Assembly (NCBI RefSeq): GCF_001714725.1
Contig: NZ_CP016447.1
Span: 2,805,001 to 2,869,000, forward strand
Direction of reading: 5' to 3'
From: Acidovorax sp. RAC01
Lineage (GTDB): Bacteria; Pseudomonadota; Gammaproteobacteria; Burkholderiales; Burkholderiaceae_C
Length of the DNA stretch: 64,000 nt
The translations under genes and the position numbers were made by a program. This document shows, piece by piece, positions 18,023-27,463 of this stretch; position 1 is the stretch's first letter; every line of letters begins with the position of its first letter. The notes below the pieces were generated by a model. The model was not told where the DNA came from. It did not search any database and worked only from the letters and a program-made list of their open reading frames with translations.

Positions 18023-19000
18023 TCACATCAGCAGGTGCTCACCCGCGTTGTCTCCGCCCAGGATCACGTAGTTGACCTTGCGGATGTCCATCAGCTTCTT
18101 GCCGCCGGCATAGCTGATGGAGCTCTGCACATCCTGCTCCATTTCCACCAGCGTGTTGGCCAGCTTGCCCTTGATGGGCTCCAGGATGCGCTTGCCTTCG
18201 ACGTGCTTGTACTCGCCCTTGTTGAAGTCGCTGGCCGAGCCGTAGTACTCCTTGAACAGCTCACCGTTGACTTCCACGGTCTGGCCTGGCGATTCCTCAT
18301 GGCCCGCAAACAGCGAGCCGATCATCACCATGGTCGCGCCAAAGCGGATGCTCTTGGCAATGTCGCCATGGCTTCGGATGCCGCCGTCGGCAATGATGGG
18401 CTTGGTGGCCACGCGGGCGCACCACTTGAGCGCCGACAGCTGCCAGCCGCCGGTGCCAAAGCCCGTCTTGAGCTTGGTGATGCACACCTTGCCCGGGCCC
18501 ACGCCCACCTTCGTTGCGTCGGCGCCCCAGTTTTCCAGGTCGATGATGGCTTCTGGCGTGGCCACATTGCCGGCAATCACAAAGGCCTTGGGCAGGTGCT
18601 GCTTGAGGTAGCCGATCATGTTCTTTACGCTGTCGGCATGGCCGTGGGCGATGTCGATGGTGATGTATTCGGGGGTGAGGCCCAGCGCCACGAGCTGGTC
18701 CACGGTGTCGTAGTCCGGCTTTTTGACGCCCAGCGAGATCGACGCGTAGCAGCCTCTGGCGTGCATGTCCTGCACAAAGCGTACGTTGTCCAGGTCGAAC
18801 CGGTGCATCACGTAGAAGTAGCCGTTTTGCGCCATCCAGACGCAGATGGATTCGTCCACCACCGTCTTCATGTTGGCCGGCACCACGGGGATGCGGAACG
18901 AACGGCCGCCCAGCTCCACGCTGGCGTCGCATTCCGAGCGGCTTTCCACGCGGCACTTGCGGGGCAGCAGCAGGATGTTGTCGTAGTCGAAGATTTCCAT
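18023..19000 (-). CDS. guaC: GMP reductase
   Basis: Converts GMP to IMP with NADPH, releasing ammonia; returns guanine nucleotides to adenine synthesis. The length of 325 residues and the N-terminus [16 protein letters not shown] fit the short bacterial GuaC branch. The catalytic loop [20 protein letters not shown] holds the conserved Cys, and [20 protein letters not shown] is the phosphate-binding IMPDH/GMPR signature. No CBS domains are present, which separates it from IMP dehydrogenase. An in-frame ATG at 19018 is possible but adds residues not seen in the family. Confidence 0.95.
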   Translation of the reverse strand: MEIFDYDNILLLPRKCRVESRSECDASVELGGRSFRIPVVPANMKTVVDESICVWMAQNGYFYVMHRFDLDNVRFVQDMHARGCYASISLGVKKPDYDTVDQLVALGLTPEYITIDIAHGHADSVKNMIGYLKQHLPKAFVIAGNVATPEAIIDLENWGADATKVGVGPGKVCITKLKTGFGTGGWQLSALKWCARVATKPIIADGGIRSHGDIAKSIRFGATMVMIGSLFAGHEESPGQTVEVNGELFKEYYGSASDFNKGEYKHVEGKRILEPIKGKLANTLVEMEQDVQSSISYAGGKKLMDIRKVNYVILGGDNAGEHLLM

Positions 19001-19125
19001 GAGATTTCCAAGCTCCATAAGAGGACGCTGCCGAACAATTTCGGTAGCGGTGGGCGCTTGGCTGTCAGACCGGCTTTGCGGGAGGCAACGTGACAGTGAC
19101 TCCGGACCCTGCTGAGCGCAGGCAC

Positions 19126-19160
19126 AAAAAACCGGGCTTCAAGAAACTTGGGCCCGGTGC
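19126..19160 (-). terminator. Terminator of the secreted Cys-protein gene
   Basis: On the minus strand a stem of ACCGGGC (19158-19152) and GCCCGGT (19137-19131) with an inner CAAG/CTTG pair, followed by TTTTTTGTG. It lies about 45 bases after the stop of the gene at 19206-19925 and separates it from guaC. Confidence 0.8.
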
Positions 19161-19205
19161 TTGATTCTACCGACCTGCGGGCGCCGCGTCATAAGCCCTG
19201 CGGTA

Positions 19206-19925
19206 TCAGCGGCATACAGACTGAGCTGCCGCCACCGTGTGCCCCTGTGCATCCTGCACCCAGCCCACCATGAACAGGCGTTCTGGCCTGGCCCCTTCGG
19301 GGATGCGCATGGCGCGCATCTCTACCCACCCCGATTGGTTCGGTTTTGATAGCTGCCTGCCCTTGTCCCATGTGCCCTGGAGCATGTTTCGCACCACATT
19401 GCGCCCCCCGGCAGAGCCCTCGGTGCCCGGTGCAATGGCCTCTACCAGCAGGAGGTGGTATTGCCAGGGGCCGCCGGCTGTAGTGCCGCGCGTCGTGCCG
19501 CCCGTCGGTGGGCGCCATGCAATCGACGCACCCAGGTAATCGTTGACGGGCGGGCCGCTGGCCACCCTCACGCGGCCTGATGGTGGGGAGGTGACTGAAG
19601 CGACATGCACATCGGTGCCTTTCGGCGCCGCGCGGCCCAGGTCAGCCAGGCGCAGCAGCCCGTCGCGCGTGGCCGCGGCCGACAGGGGGGCGTCGTCACC
19701 TGCAGCGCCGGGAACAATCCAGTCCAGCGCCACGGTGCGCGAGCCGTCTGCAGCCGCGGGGGTGCCGGGGGCTGCCCAGCAGTCTGCGCAGTCGGCACTG
19801 ATGAAGCGTTCCAGAATCACCGCAGGGCGCGCCGCGCCGTCGCTGCTGCATCCGGCCTGCGCCAGTGCATGGGGAGCATGGGCCAGCGCCGCAGCGGCTG
19901 TCAGTGCAAAGGCAATGTTTTTCAT
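19206..19925 (-). CDS. Secreted protein with CxxC motif, DUF1223-like
   Basis: Exported protein of 239 residues. Signal peptide at 1-22 (KNIAFALTAAAALAHAPHAL, cleavage after ALA). The mature part begins with an isolated Cys, then VILERFISADCADCW (near 32-46), which resembles the thioredoxin-like start of DUF1223 proteins; the last residues are SVCR, giving a further Cys. The rest is low in recognised motifs. Function unknown; a redox or disulfide role is only inferred. Part of a dispersed palindromic element lies in the coding region near 19342-19380. Monocistronic, with its own terminator and divergent from uvrD. Confidence 0.6.
   Translation of the reverse strand: MKNIAFALTAAAALAHAPHALAQAGCSSDGAARPAVILERFISADCADCWAAPGTPAAADGSRTVALDWIVPGAAGDDAPLSAAATRDGLLRLADLGRAAPKGTDVHVASVTSPPSGRVRVASGPPVNDYLGASIAWRPPTGGTTRGTTAGGPWQYHLLLVEAIAPGTEGSAGGRNVVRNMLQGTWDKGRQLSKPNQSGWVEMRAMRIPEGARPERLFMVGWVQDAQGHTVAAAQSVCR
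19342..19380. repeat. Partial dispersed palindromic element inside a gene
   Basis: Contains ggttttgatagctgcctgcc, matching the right half of the family core. It is read through in frame in the secreted Cys-protein gene. Degenerate, so less certain than the intergenic copies. Confidence 0.45.
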
Positions 19926-19967
19926 GGCGGGGTGGGGCTGTTGCCAGGGTGCTTTCTACAATGCTGC

Positions 19968-22421
19968 ATGTTCCCACAAGACCCGTTTTCGGGTGCGCCG
20001 GATACCCCGGTGCCCCCTGCCGGTGGTGCGCCATCGGCCGCATCCCCCCTCCTGGCCCACCTCAACCCCGAGCAGCTCGCGGCCGTCACGCTGCCTGCGG
20101 GGCATGCCCTCATCCTGGCGGGCGCGGGTTCGGGCAAGACCCGTGTGCTCACCACGCGCATCGCCTGGCTGCTGCAAAACGGCTATGCCACGCCCGGCGG
20201 CATCCTGGCCGTCACCTTCACCAACAAGGCCGCCAAGGAAATGGTGGCCCGCCTGTCGGCCATGCTGCCGGTGAACGTGCGCGGCATGTGGATCGGTACC
20301 TTTCACGGCCTGTGCAACCGCCTGCTGCGCGCCCACCACAAGGCGGCGGGGCTGCCGCAGTCGTTCCAGATTCTCGACACCCAGGACCAGCTCTCCGCCG
20401 TCAAGCGGCTGTGCAAGCAGCACAACGTGGATGACGAACGGTTTCCGCCCAAGCAGCTGTCGTACTTCATTGCCAGCTGCAAGGAAGAGGGCATGCGCCC
20501 CGGTGACGTGCCCACGCACGACAGCGACAGCCGCAAGAAGGTCGAGGTCTACCAGCTGTACGAAGAGCAGTGCCAGCGCGAAGGCGTGGTGGATTTTGGC
20601 GAGCTGATGCTGCGCAGCTACGAGCTGCTGCGTGACAACGACCCCATTCGCGAGCACTACCAGCGCCGCTTTGCGCACATCCTGGTCGATGAGTTCCAGG
20701 ACACCAACAAGCTGCAGTACACCTGGCTCAAGCAGCTGGCGGGCAACGATGTGGGCGGCCGCTTTGAAGCACGTGGCAGCGTGATTGCGGTGGGTGATGA
20801 CGACCAGAGCATCTACGCATTTCGCGGCGCGCGCGTGGGCAACATGGCCGACTTTGTGCGCGAGTTTGATGTGCAGCGCCAGATCAAGCTGGAGCAGAAC
20901 TACCGCAGCTACAGCAACATTCTGGATTCCGCCAACGCGCTCATCAGCCACAACAGCCGCCGCCTGGGCAAGAACCTGCGCACCACGCAGGGCGCGGGCG
21001 AGCCTGTGCGCGTGTACGAAGCCAGCACCGACCTGGCCGAAGCGCAGTGGATGGTCGACGAGATCAAGCAGCTGGTGCGCAATGACGGCTTTGACCGCAA
21101 GGAAATCGCCGTGCTTTACCGCAGCAATGCGCAAAGCCGGGTGATCGAATCGGCGCTGTTCAACGCCAGCGTGCCCTACCGCGTGTACGGCGGCCTGCGG
21201 TTTTTTGAGCGCGCTGAAATCAAGCACGCGCTGGCCTACCTGCGCCTGCTGGAGAACCCGCAGGACGACACCAGCTTTATGCGGGTGGTCAACTTCCCGC
21301 CGCGTGGCATCGGCGCGCGCAGCATCGAGACGCTGCAAGACGCCGCCCGCGCGGCCGGCTGCTCGCTGCACGATGCCGTGAGCGCGGTACCCGGCAAGGC
21401 CGGCACCAACTTCAAGGCCTTCGTGGCCATGATCGACGTGCTGCGCGAGCAGACCGAGGGCCTGAACCTGCGCGGCATCATCGAGCAGATGCTCGAATCC
21501 AGCGGCCTCATCGAGCACTTCCGGCTGGAGAAGGAAGGCGCTGACCGCATCGAGAACCTGGAAGAACTCGTCAACGCTGCCGAGAGCTTTGTCACGCAGG
21601 AAGGCTTTGGCCGCGACGCGGTGGCCCTGCCGCTGGATGAGCATGGCACGCCGCTTGCGCAGAGCGCCGTCAGCCAGGGCCTGGACCCGAACGCGCCGCT
21701 GCTCGACGAACCCCTCAAGCCTGCGGTGCCCGGCATCGTGGATGCCGACACCGGCGAAACCCTCTCGCCCCTGGCGGCCTTTTTGACGCACGCGGCGCTG
21801 GAAGCGGGCGACAACCAGGCCCAGGCCGGGCAGGACGCCGTGCAGCTGATGACCGTGCACGCCAGCAAGGGGCTCGAATTTGACGCCGTGTTCATCGGCG
21901 GCATGGAAGAGGGCCTGTTCCCGCACGAAAACTCCGCCAGCGACCGCGACGGCCTGGAGGAAGAGCGCCGCCTGATGTACGTGGCCATCACCCGCGCCCG
22001 CAAGCGCCTGTACCTGAGCCATTCGCAAACGCGGATGCTGCACGGCCAGACGCGCTACAACATCAAGAGCCGGTTCTTTGACGAGCTGCCCGAGGCGGCA
22101 CTCAAGTGGATCACGCCCAAGCAGCAGGGCTTTGGCTCGTTTGCTCCCAATTCAGGAGCTGGTGGGGCTTATGGGGCAAGCCACAGAGGCCAATTTGGCT
22201 TCAAAACCGAGACCTTTGCCAGCCCACCAGTGCCTGTGCAGAAGGCGGCCCCTGCGCACGGTCTGCGGGCGGGCATCAACGTGTTCCACACCAAGTTTGG
22301 TGAGGGCAAGGTGCTGGCGATCGAAGGCACCGGCGACGACGCGCGGGCGCAGGTCAACTTCCCGCGCCACGGCACCAAGTGGCTGGCGCTGAGCGTGGCC
22401 AAGCTGACGGTGGTGGACTGA
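19968..22421 (+). CDS. uvrD: ATP-dependent DNA helicase UvrD/Rep family
   Basis: Superfamily 1A 3'-5' DNA helicase of 817 residues acting in nucleotide excision and mismatch repair. Motif I LAGAGSGKTRVLTTRIAWLL (near residue 50), motif II LVDEFQDTN, motif III DDQSIYAFRGA, motif V VHASKGLEFDAVFIGGMEEG and motif VI RRLMYVAITRARKRLYL are in order. A low-complexity linker near 720-750 coincides with a possible degenerate dispersed repeat; a Tudor-like C-terminus KFGEGKVLAIEGTGDDARA follows. ATG at 19968 (MFPQDPFSG) was chosen; the open frame runs further up without homology. Confidence 0.94.
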   Translation: MFPQDPFSGAPDTPVPPAGGAPSAASPLLAHLNPEQLAAVTLPAGHALILAGAGSGKTRVLTTRIAWLLQNGYATPGGILAVTFTNKAAKEMVARLSAMLPVNVRGMWIGTFHGLCNRLLRAHHKAAGLPQSFQILDTQDQLSAVKRLCKQHNVDDERFPPKQLSYFIASCKEEGMRPGDVPTHDSDSRKKVEVYQLYEEQCQREGVVDFGELMLRSYELLRDNDPIREHYQRRFAHILVDEFQDTNKLQYTWLKQLAGNDVGGRFEARGSVIAVGDDDQSIYAFRGARVGNMADFVREFDVQRQIKLEQNYRSYSNILDSANALISHNSRRLGKNLRTTQGAGEPVRVYEASTDLAEAQWMVDEIKQLVRNDGFDRKEIAVLYRSNAQSRVIESALFNASVPYRVYGGLRFFERAEIKHALAYLRLLENPQDDTSFMRVVNFPPRGIGARSIETLQDAARAAGCSLHDAVSAVPGKAGTNFKAFVAMIDVLREQTEGLNLRGIIEQMLESSGLIEHFRLEKEGADRIENLEELVNAAESFVTQEGFGRDAVALPLDEHGTPLAQSAVSQGLDPNAPLLDEPLKPAVPGIVDADTGETLSPLAAFLTHAALEAGDNQAQAGQDAVQLMTVHASKGLEFDAVFIGGMEEGLFPHENSASDRDGLEEERRLMYVAITRARKRLYLSHSQTRMLHGQTRYNIKSRFFDELPEAALKWITPKQQGFGSFAPNSGAGGAYGASHRGQFGFKTETFASPPVPVQKAAPAHGLRAGINVFHTKFGEGKVLAIEGTGDDARAQVNFPRHGTKWLALSVAKLTVVD
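22140..22215. repeat. Possible degenerate dispersed element in the uvrD linker
   Basis: On the minus strand this reads ggttttgaagccaaattggc and ctctgtggcttg, resembling the outer arm seen with the palindrome family (gaggcc.. aagcgct). It encodes the variable Gly/Ser/Ala linker before the UvrD C-terminal domain. Weak match. Confidence 0.35.
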
Positions 22422-22466
22422 GCGGGGCCTGCAACCACAGTCAGCGCCTCGCCCCGGCGGGGGTCT

Positions 22467-22484
22467 TTGTCATCAATCCGACGC
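22467..22484 (+). promoter_or_regulatory. Candidate Pho box upstream of phoX
   Basis: TTGTCAT-CAAT-CCGACGC: the first repeat matches the CTGTCAT consensus at six of seven positions and the A/T-rich four-base spacer is right, but the second repeat matches at only about four. It lies 73 bases upstream of the phosphatase start, a usual distance for PhoB sites. Confidence 0.35.
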
Positions 22485-22556
22485 AAAAGCTTCACGCGGG
22501 CGTCACCTGGGGTTCCTACGCTGCAAAGGTTTTCCGACCACCACACAGGAACCCCC

Positions 22557-24782
22557 ATGACCCAGCGCATCGACACGGCCGTGCAGGCTATCGACTTCAA
22601 CAACGAAAACGCCAACACGTCTGCCAACCCCACGTTTGACGCCGTGCTGGGTGCGCGCCTGTCGCGCCGCAGGCTGCTGCGCGGAGGCGTAGGGTCGGTG
22701 GGCACCGCTGTGCTGGCCGGCTTTGGCGTCTCGGCCTGTGGTGGCAGCGACGACCCCGCCGTGACCCCACCCCCCGCAGGCCCCAAGCTCCTGGGCTTTG
22801 GCGCCGTGCCCAAGAGCCTGGCCGACACTGTGCTGGTGCCCGCGGGCTACACCGCCAGCGTGCTTTTTGCCCTGGGCGACCCCATGGCCGCAGGTGTGGC
22901 TGCCTACAAGAACGACGGCACCGACGCAGACTTTGACAAGCGCGCTGGCGACCACCACGACGGCATGGAGTGGTTCGGCCTGGGTGCCGATGGCAAGCGC
23001 AACGACAACGCCACCGAGCGCGGCCTGCTGGCCATCAACCACGAGGCCACTACCGACGAGAAGCTGTCGTCCTTCTTCCTGCACGCCAACGGTGGCACCA
23101 GCACCCTGCCGCGCCCCGCCGCTGAAGTCGACAAGGAAACCGACATCCACGGCATCGCCGTGGTCGAAGTTGCCAAGGCCGGTGGCAAGTGGGCCTATGT
23201 TCCAGGCTCGGCGCAAAACTTCCGCCTGACGGCACTGAGCCCGATCGAGATCGCCGGCCCCGCCCGCGGCAGCGCGCAGCTCATCACCAAGTACTCGGCC
23301 AACGGCACCATGACCCGCGGCACGCTGAACAACTGCGGCACGGGCAAGACGCCATGGGGCACCTTCCTCACCGGCGAAGAAAACTGGTTTGGCTACTTCA
23401 CCCGCAGCGCCGCAGACGACACCGCCCGCGGCAACGACAAGAGCGTGGCGGCCCTCAAGCGCTATGGCCGCAACCAGGGCGCGGCATCGCGCCACGGCTG
23501 GGAAACCGGCGGCGCCGAAGACAAGTACCAGCGCTGGAACAACAGCAAGACCGGTGCATCGGCCGACGGCAACGACGACTACCGCAACGAGATGAACGGC
23601 ATGGGCTACATCGTCGAGATCGACGCCTATGACAAGACCCGCATGGCCAAGAAGCGCACGGGCCTGGGCCGCTTCGCACACGAAAGCGCAGCCTTCGGCA
23701 AGGTCGAGGCGGGCAAGCCCCTCTCGGTGTACATGGGCGACGATTCGCGTGGCGAGTACATCTACAAGTTTGTGTCCACCGCGCTGTGGAACGCGGCCGA
23801 TGCCAATGCAGCCGACCGCATGGCAGTGGGCGACAAGTACCTTGATAGCGGCAAGCTCTACGTGGCCAAGTTCAATGCCGACGGCACCGGTACCTGGGTG
23901 GAGCTGAGCACCACCAACACCGCCATTGCCAACTACGCCAGCTACAAGTTCGCCGACGCGGCCGACATCTGCATCAACACCCGCCTGGCCGCTGATGCCG
24001 TGGGCGCCACCAAGATGGACCGCCCCGAGTGGAACGCCGTGAACCCCGCCAATGGCGAGATCTACTTCACGCTCACCAACAACAGCAACCGCGCCGTGAA
24101 CCCCACAGGCAGCCAGTACCTGCCCGATGCCGCCAACCCGCGCGCCTACACCGACATGAAGGGCACCAGCGCCCAAAACGGCAACCCCAACGGCCACCTG
24201 GTGCGCATGAAGGAAGACGCCTCGGTCGGTAGCTTTACCTGGGACGTGTACCTGTTTGGCGCTGAAGCTGGTGCCGACAAGGCCATGGTCAACATCTCGG
24301 CCCTGACGGCCGACCAGGACTTCTCCAGCCCTGACGGCCTGGTGTTCAGCAAGGCCACGGGCATCTGCTGGATCCAGACCGATGACGGTGCCTACACCGA
24401 CGTGACCAACTGCATGATGCTGGCCGCCGTGCCCGGCCAGGTGGGCGATGGTGCAAAGAAAACCCTGACCTACACCAAGGCCGACGGCAGCAAGATGGAC
24501 GTGGTGACCCCCGTGGGCAAGGCCGCGACGGACGGCACGCTCAAGCGCTTTCTGGTGGGCCCCAAGGGCAGTGAAATCACGGGCCTGGCCGAAACGCCCG
24601 ATGGCAAGGCCATCTTTGTAAACATCCAGCACCCCGGCGAAGCCACCGCGATGGCCAACGTGGGCGACGCGACCAAGTACCAGAGCCAGTGGCCTGCCAA
24701 TGCCGGTTACGGTGCGGGCCAGCGTCCCCGCTCGGCCACCATCGTCATCACCAAGAACGATGGCGGCGTGATCGGTAGCTGA
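22557..24782 (+). CDS. phoX: PhoX family alkaline phosphatase (DUF839), Tat-exported
   Basis: Periplasmic or membrane-anchored Ca/Fe-dependent phosphomonoesterase of 741 residues, used under phosphate starvation. Tat signal with SRRRLLRG (near 36-43) then a hydrophobic stretch ending VSAC at residue 61, which fits a lipobox, so it may be a Tat-exported lipoprotein. The catalytic domain begins about residue 70 (LLGFGAVPKSLADTVLVPAGY) and includes LLAINHEATTDEK, LTGEENWFGYF, GRFAHESAAFGKVEAG and MGDDSRGEYIYKF, all metal-ligand regions of PhoX. ATG follows ACACAGGAACCCCC, a good ribosome-binding site. Monocistronic, with hairpins after the stop. Confidence 0.93.
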   Translation: MTQRIDTAVQAIDFNNENANTSANPTFDAVLGARLSRRRLLRGGVGSVGTAVLAGFGVSACGGSDDPAVTPPPAGPKLLGFGAVPKSLADTVLVPAGYTASVLFALGDPMAAGVAAYKNDGTDADFDKRAGDHHDGMEWFGLGADGKRNDNATERGLLAINHEATTDEKLSSFFLHANGGTSTLPRPAAEVDKETDIHGIAVVEVAKAGGKWAYVPGSAQNFRLTALSPIEIAGPARGSAQLITKYSANGTMTRGTLNNCGTGKTPWGTFLTGEENWFGYFTRSAADDTARGNDKSVAALKRYGRNQGAASRHGWETGGAEDKYQRWNNSKTGASADGNDDYRNEMNGMGYIVEIDAYDKTRMAKKRTGLGRFAHESAAFGKVEAGKPLSVYMGDDSRGEYIYKFVSTALWNAADANAADRMAVGDKYLDSGKLYVAKFNADGTGTWVELSTTNTAIANYASYKFADAADICINTRLAADAVGATKMDRPEWNAVNPANGEIYFTLTNNSNRAVNPTGSQYLPDAANPRAYTDMKGTSAQNGNPNGHLVRMKEDASVGSFTWDVYLFGAEAGADKAMVNISALTADQDFSSPDGLVFSKATGICWIQTDDGAYTDVTNCMMLAAVPGQVGDGAKKTLTYTKADGSKMDVVTPVGKAATDGTLKRFLVGPKGSEITGLAETPDGKAIFVNIQHPGEATAMANVGDATKYQSQWPANAGYGAGQRPRSATIVITKNDGGVIGS

Positions 24783-24802
24783 GGTATCGAGAAAACAGGT
24801 GA

Positions 24803-24882
24803 AGTGCGGGGGCTGTCATGCCCCGCACTCAGGCAGGCTGCCCGGAAGACCCCTCAAAGAGGTCGGCCGGGCAGCCTGTTTG
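24803..24882. terminator. Double hairpin between phoX and the convergent membrane-protein gene
   Basis: First stem AGTGCGGGG/CCCCGCACT (24803-24811/24821-24829); second stem CAGGCTGCCCGG/CCGGGCAGCCTG (24834-24845/24867-24878), perfect over 12 bases with an inner GACC..GGTC arm and a short TTT end. It probably terminates both convergent transcripts. Confidence 0.7.
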
Positions 24883-24899
24883 CATGGGGCCCTGGGGCG

Positions 24900-25745
24900 T
24901 CAGTTCGGGGCTGATGGGGGAGCGGGTGGCTCGTCGCCGGCTTGCGCGTCCACCTCTGCGGCCGACGCCGGGGGCGCATCAAAGCAGTCGCGAAACGTGA
25001 ACACCACCGATGTGAAGAACATCGCCGCCAGCATGAGCGCCGCACCCACCATGATGCCGCCCGCCGCATTGGCGCCCAGCCCGGCCAGCGTGAGAAACGT
25101 GGACACCAGCGCCACCGCCACGCCGCCCACCAGAAACACGCCCAGCCAGCCCAGCCCGTACACGGTGAAGGCGCCCATGTTGCGCCAGCAGGCCACGATG
25201 CTGAAGAACAGCGCCTTGGCAGGGGGCACACCGTGCCAGTGCACGAGGCCCGGCGCATGCCAGAACAGCAGCGACAGCGGCAGGTACAGCGCCATGGCCA
25301 GGTACATCGCGCGCTGAAACGCCGGGTCTTCCGCAATCTCCTTGGTCAGCGGTGCACCGGCCAGGTACACCTGCGCAAACTGCCCGCCATCGAGCAGGGC
25401 CGAAAGCCCCATGACCGCCAGAAATCCCACCGCGTACAGGGCGCCCAGCACGAGCATGTCGTGCAGCCGCTGCTTGCCGGTGCGAAACGCCACCAGCAGC
25501 ACGGCGGGTGTGGGGAAGCGGCCCTGCGTGGCCTCGGCGGCCGCCACCATCATGGCCAGCGTGGCCGAGGGCAGCAGCGCCAGCGCGATGGCAGGCCCCA
25601 CCAGCGGAATCATGGTGGCCAGTGACATGGCGGCCATGGTCATGAAGAACATCGCCGCCAGCGCCAGTGGCTGCCGCCAGAACGCCCGGATGCCAAGCTT
25701 GACCCAGGCCAGGCCGGTGCGTGCGGGGACGATTTGGAGTTTCAT
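24900..25745 (-). CDS. BPSS1780 family inner-membrane protein
   Basis: Polytopic membrane protein of 281 residues. N-terminus MKLQIVPARTGLAWVKLGIR then AFWRQPLALAAMFF is the BPSS1780 family pattern. About six hydrophobic segments (near 27-50, 52-72, 98-118, 150-170, 195-215, 225-255) alternate with short loops; the C-terminus is acidic and Pro-rich. Function is unknown throughout the family. It is transcribed alone; the 225 bases upstream carry no clear promoter. Confidence 0.75.
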   Translation of the reverse strand: MKLQIVPARTGLAWVKLGIRAFWRQPLALAAMFFMTMAAMSLATMIPLVGPAIALALLPSATLAMMVAAAEATQGRFPTPAVLLVAFRTGKQRLHDMLVLGALYAVGFLAVMGLSALLDGGQFAQVYLAGAPLTKEIAEDPAFQRAMYLAMALYLPLSLLFWHAPGLVHWHGVPPAKALFFSIVACWRNMGAFTVYGLGWLGVFLVGGVAVALVSTFLTLAGLGANAAGGIMVGAALMLAAMFFTSVVFTFRDCFDAPPASAAEVDAQAGDEPPAPPSAPN

Positions 25746-25970
25746 GGTGGAATGCGATCGAAGAAGGAAGCGGGTTGCGGTGTGCGTGCGGGGATGGCTC
25801 CGAAAGGTGCGGACTTCGCCGTTGCAACGTGCGCAATACCCCGGGAATTTACCCCAGTGCCCTCAACCGTCCCGCAAAAGGGAAAAGCGGTGCGGGCGCG
25901 CGTCTCCTGAAGGGCCCGTCGTTTCAGTCAGGCGCGGCGGCGCGTGGCCACTGCCATCGGCAGCCAGGCC

Positions 25971-26924
25971 TCAGCCCGCGTGCACCGGCTGGGCAATGCG
26001 GCCCTGCAGCACTCGCTCGAAATGTGTGGGGTCGTGCGGCTTGAGCATGGAGGCCTCGCGCGGCAGGTAAAAGTCCCACAGCCGCGAGATCCAGAAGCGC
26101 AGGGCGCCCGCGCGCAGCATGGCGGGCAGCAGCTCACGTTCGGCCGCGGTCAGCGGGCGTACGGCCTGGTAGGCCTGCAGCATCTGCGTGGCGCGCTCGG
26201 CGTCGTGGCGGCCGGTGGGCAGGTCGATGCACCAGTCGTTCAGGCACACGGCCAGGTCAAACAGGAAAGTGTCCACGCCCGCAAAGTAAAAGTCGAAGAA
26301 GCCGGTCAGCTCCTCGCCCTCGAACATCACGTTGTCACGGAACAGGTCGGCATGCACGGGGCCGCTGGGCAGGGCGGCATAGGCGGCGCTGGCGGCCACA
26401 TGGTTCTGGTAGGCCAGCTCGCTGCGCAGCAGGGCGGCCTGCTGGGGGCCGATGTGCGGCAGCACCACGGGCACGGTTTCGTTCCACCAGGGCAGGCCGC
26501 GCAGGTTGGGCTGGCGGCGTTCAAAGTCGCGCCCGGCCAGGTGCATGCGGGCCAGCATGCCGCCCACGGCGGCGCAGTGCACGGCCTGCGGGGCCAGCTG
26601 GCTTTTGCCGCGCAGCTTGTTGACCACGGCGGCGGGTTTGCCGCCCACGAAGTGCAGGATGTCGCCACTGGCGTCGGCACGCGGGTCGGGCACCGGGATG
26701 CCGCCATAGGCCAGGTGCTTCATCAGGTGCAGGTAGAACGGCAGCTGTTCGGCCGTGAGGCGCTCGAACAGCGTCAGCACGAATTCGCCCTGCTCGCTGG
26801 TGAGAAAGTAGTTGGTGTTCTCGATGCCGCCCTCGATGCCGCGCAGCGCCACCAGTTCGCCCAGTTGCAAACGGCGCAGCAGGCCGCGCGCTTCTTCGTT
26901 GGAGACTTCGGTAAAGACGGCCAT
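25971..26924 (-). CDS. thrB: Homoserine kinase, APH-fold (ThrB type II)
   Basis: Phosphorylates L-homoserine for threonine synthesis. The 317-residue protein has the aminoglycoside-phosphotransferase fold: [20 protein letters not shown] (near 24-43) nucleotide loop, catalytic [15 protein letters not shown] (near 192-206) and [20 protein letters not shown] (near 209-228) metal site. It starts [16 protein letters not shown], the family N-terminus. The order thrB-DUF2782-polA around it is conserved in Burkholderiales. No other threonine-pathway genes are present. Confidence 0.95.
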   Translation of the reverse strand: MAVFTEVSNEEARGLLRRLQLGELVALRGIEGGIENTNYFLTSEQGEFVLTLFERLTAEQLPFYLHLMKHLAYGGIPVPDPRADASGDILHFVGGKPAAVVNKLRGKSQLAPQAVHCAAVGGMLARMHLAGRDFERRQPNLRGLPWWNETVPVVLPHIGPQQAALLRSELAYQNHVAASAAYAALPSGPVHADLFRDNVMFEGEELTGFFDFYFAGVDTFLFDLAVCLNDWCIDLPTGRHDAERATQMLQAYQAVRPLTAAERELLPAMLRAGALRFWISRLWDFYLPREASMLKPHDPTHFERVLQGRIAQPVHAG

Positions 26925-27040
26925 CGCTTACGGTGACGTGAAATGAAAGAAAGGCTGGGCTGAGGGGCCGATGAACTGCAAGGCGCCTGCATGCGGCTTT
27001 GCCGCAGGGGCACCGTTCGGGTGCGTCTGTGCGCTGCCAG

Positions 27041-27403
27041 TCAGAACTTGAGCACGTTCCAGACGCGGGGGGCGGTGCTGGTTTCCGCGCCGCTGTTGGC
27101 GCCAGCGCGGCTGCGGGCGCCATCGGGCGACTGCACTTCATAGCTGGGCATGTTGCCGGTCTTGGGCTGCACCGAGATGCTTTGCGTCTGGCCACCTACG
27201 CGCACTTCGTCCACACGGCTGCCAGCGTCTTCCACCTGGATGCGCTGCGTGCGCTGGTTCAGGCGGCCGGGTTCCTGTTGCTCACTATTTGATAGCTGCT
27301 CGCGCCCGCTGGTAGTGCCTTGGGGGGCATTGGAGGCATTGGTCTGGGCAAAGGCAGGGGCGCTGGCCAGGGCCAGCAGCAAAAGGGTGTGAGCGGCGCG
27401 CAT
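27041..27403 (-). CDS. DUF2782 exported protein
   Basis: Small secreted protein of 120 residues. Signal peptide 1-20 (MRAAHTLLLLALASAPAFAQ). The mature C-terminal half RIQVEDAGSRVDEVRVGGQT with QSISVQPKTGNMPSYEV and the final WNVLKF is the DUF2782 pattern; function unknown. Between residues about 25 and 55 the sequence is Ser/Gln/Asn-rich and part of it (bases 27281-27323) is a copy of the dispersed palindromic element read in frame. The neighbours thrB and polA are its usual partners. The start at 27403 removes a nine-residue upstream extension lacking signal character. Confidence 0.82.
   Translation of the reverse strand: MRAAHTLLLLALASAPAFAQTNASNAPQGTTSGREQLSNSEQQEPGRLNQRTQRIQVEDAGSRVDEVRVGGQTQSISVQPKTGNMPSYEVQSPDGARSRAGANSGAETSTAPRVWNVLKF
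27281..27323. repeat. Dispersed palindromic element inside the DUF2782 gene
   Basis: Contains ctcactatttgatagctgct followed by cgcgcccgctggtag, matching the family order gctat..gatagct..agcgctag. It encodes part of the Ser/Gln-rich spacer between the signal peptide and the conserved domain. Confidence 0.6.
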
Positions 27404-27463
27404 GGGGGCGATTGTAGGCGGCGCGCCCAACCGCGTCGGGCGGCCCGCACACGCAGCCGGGTC

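Noticed and set aside
19956..22043. 695-codon open frame on the minus strand opposite uvrD
   Set aside because: It is a GC-rich shadow of the helicase gene: the encoded protein is His/Val/Gln-rich with no domain, while the plus strand has every UvrD motif.
22503..24632. 709-codon frame opposite phoX
   Set aside because: Shadow frame; composition is Gly/Val/His repeats without motifs, and the plus strand encodes a full PhoX.
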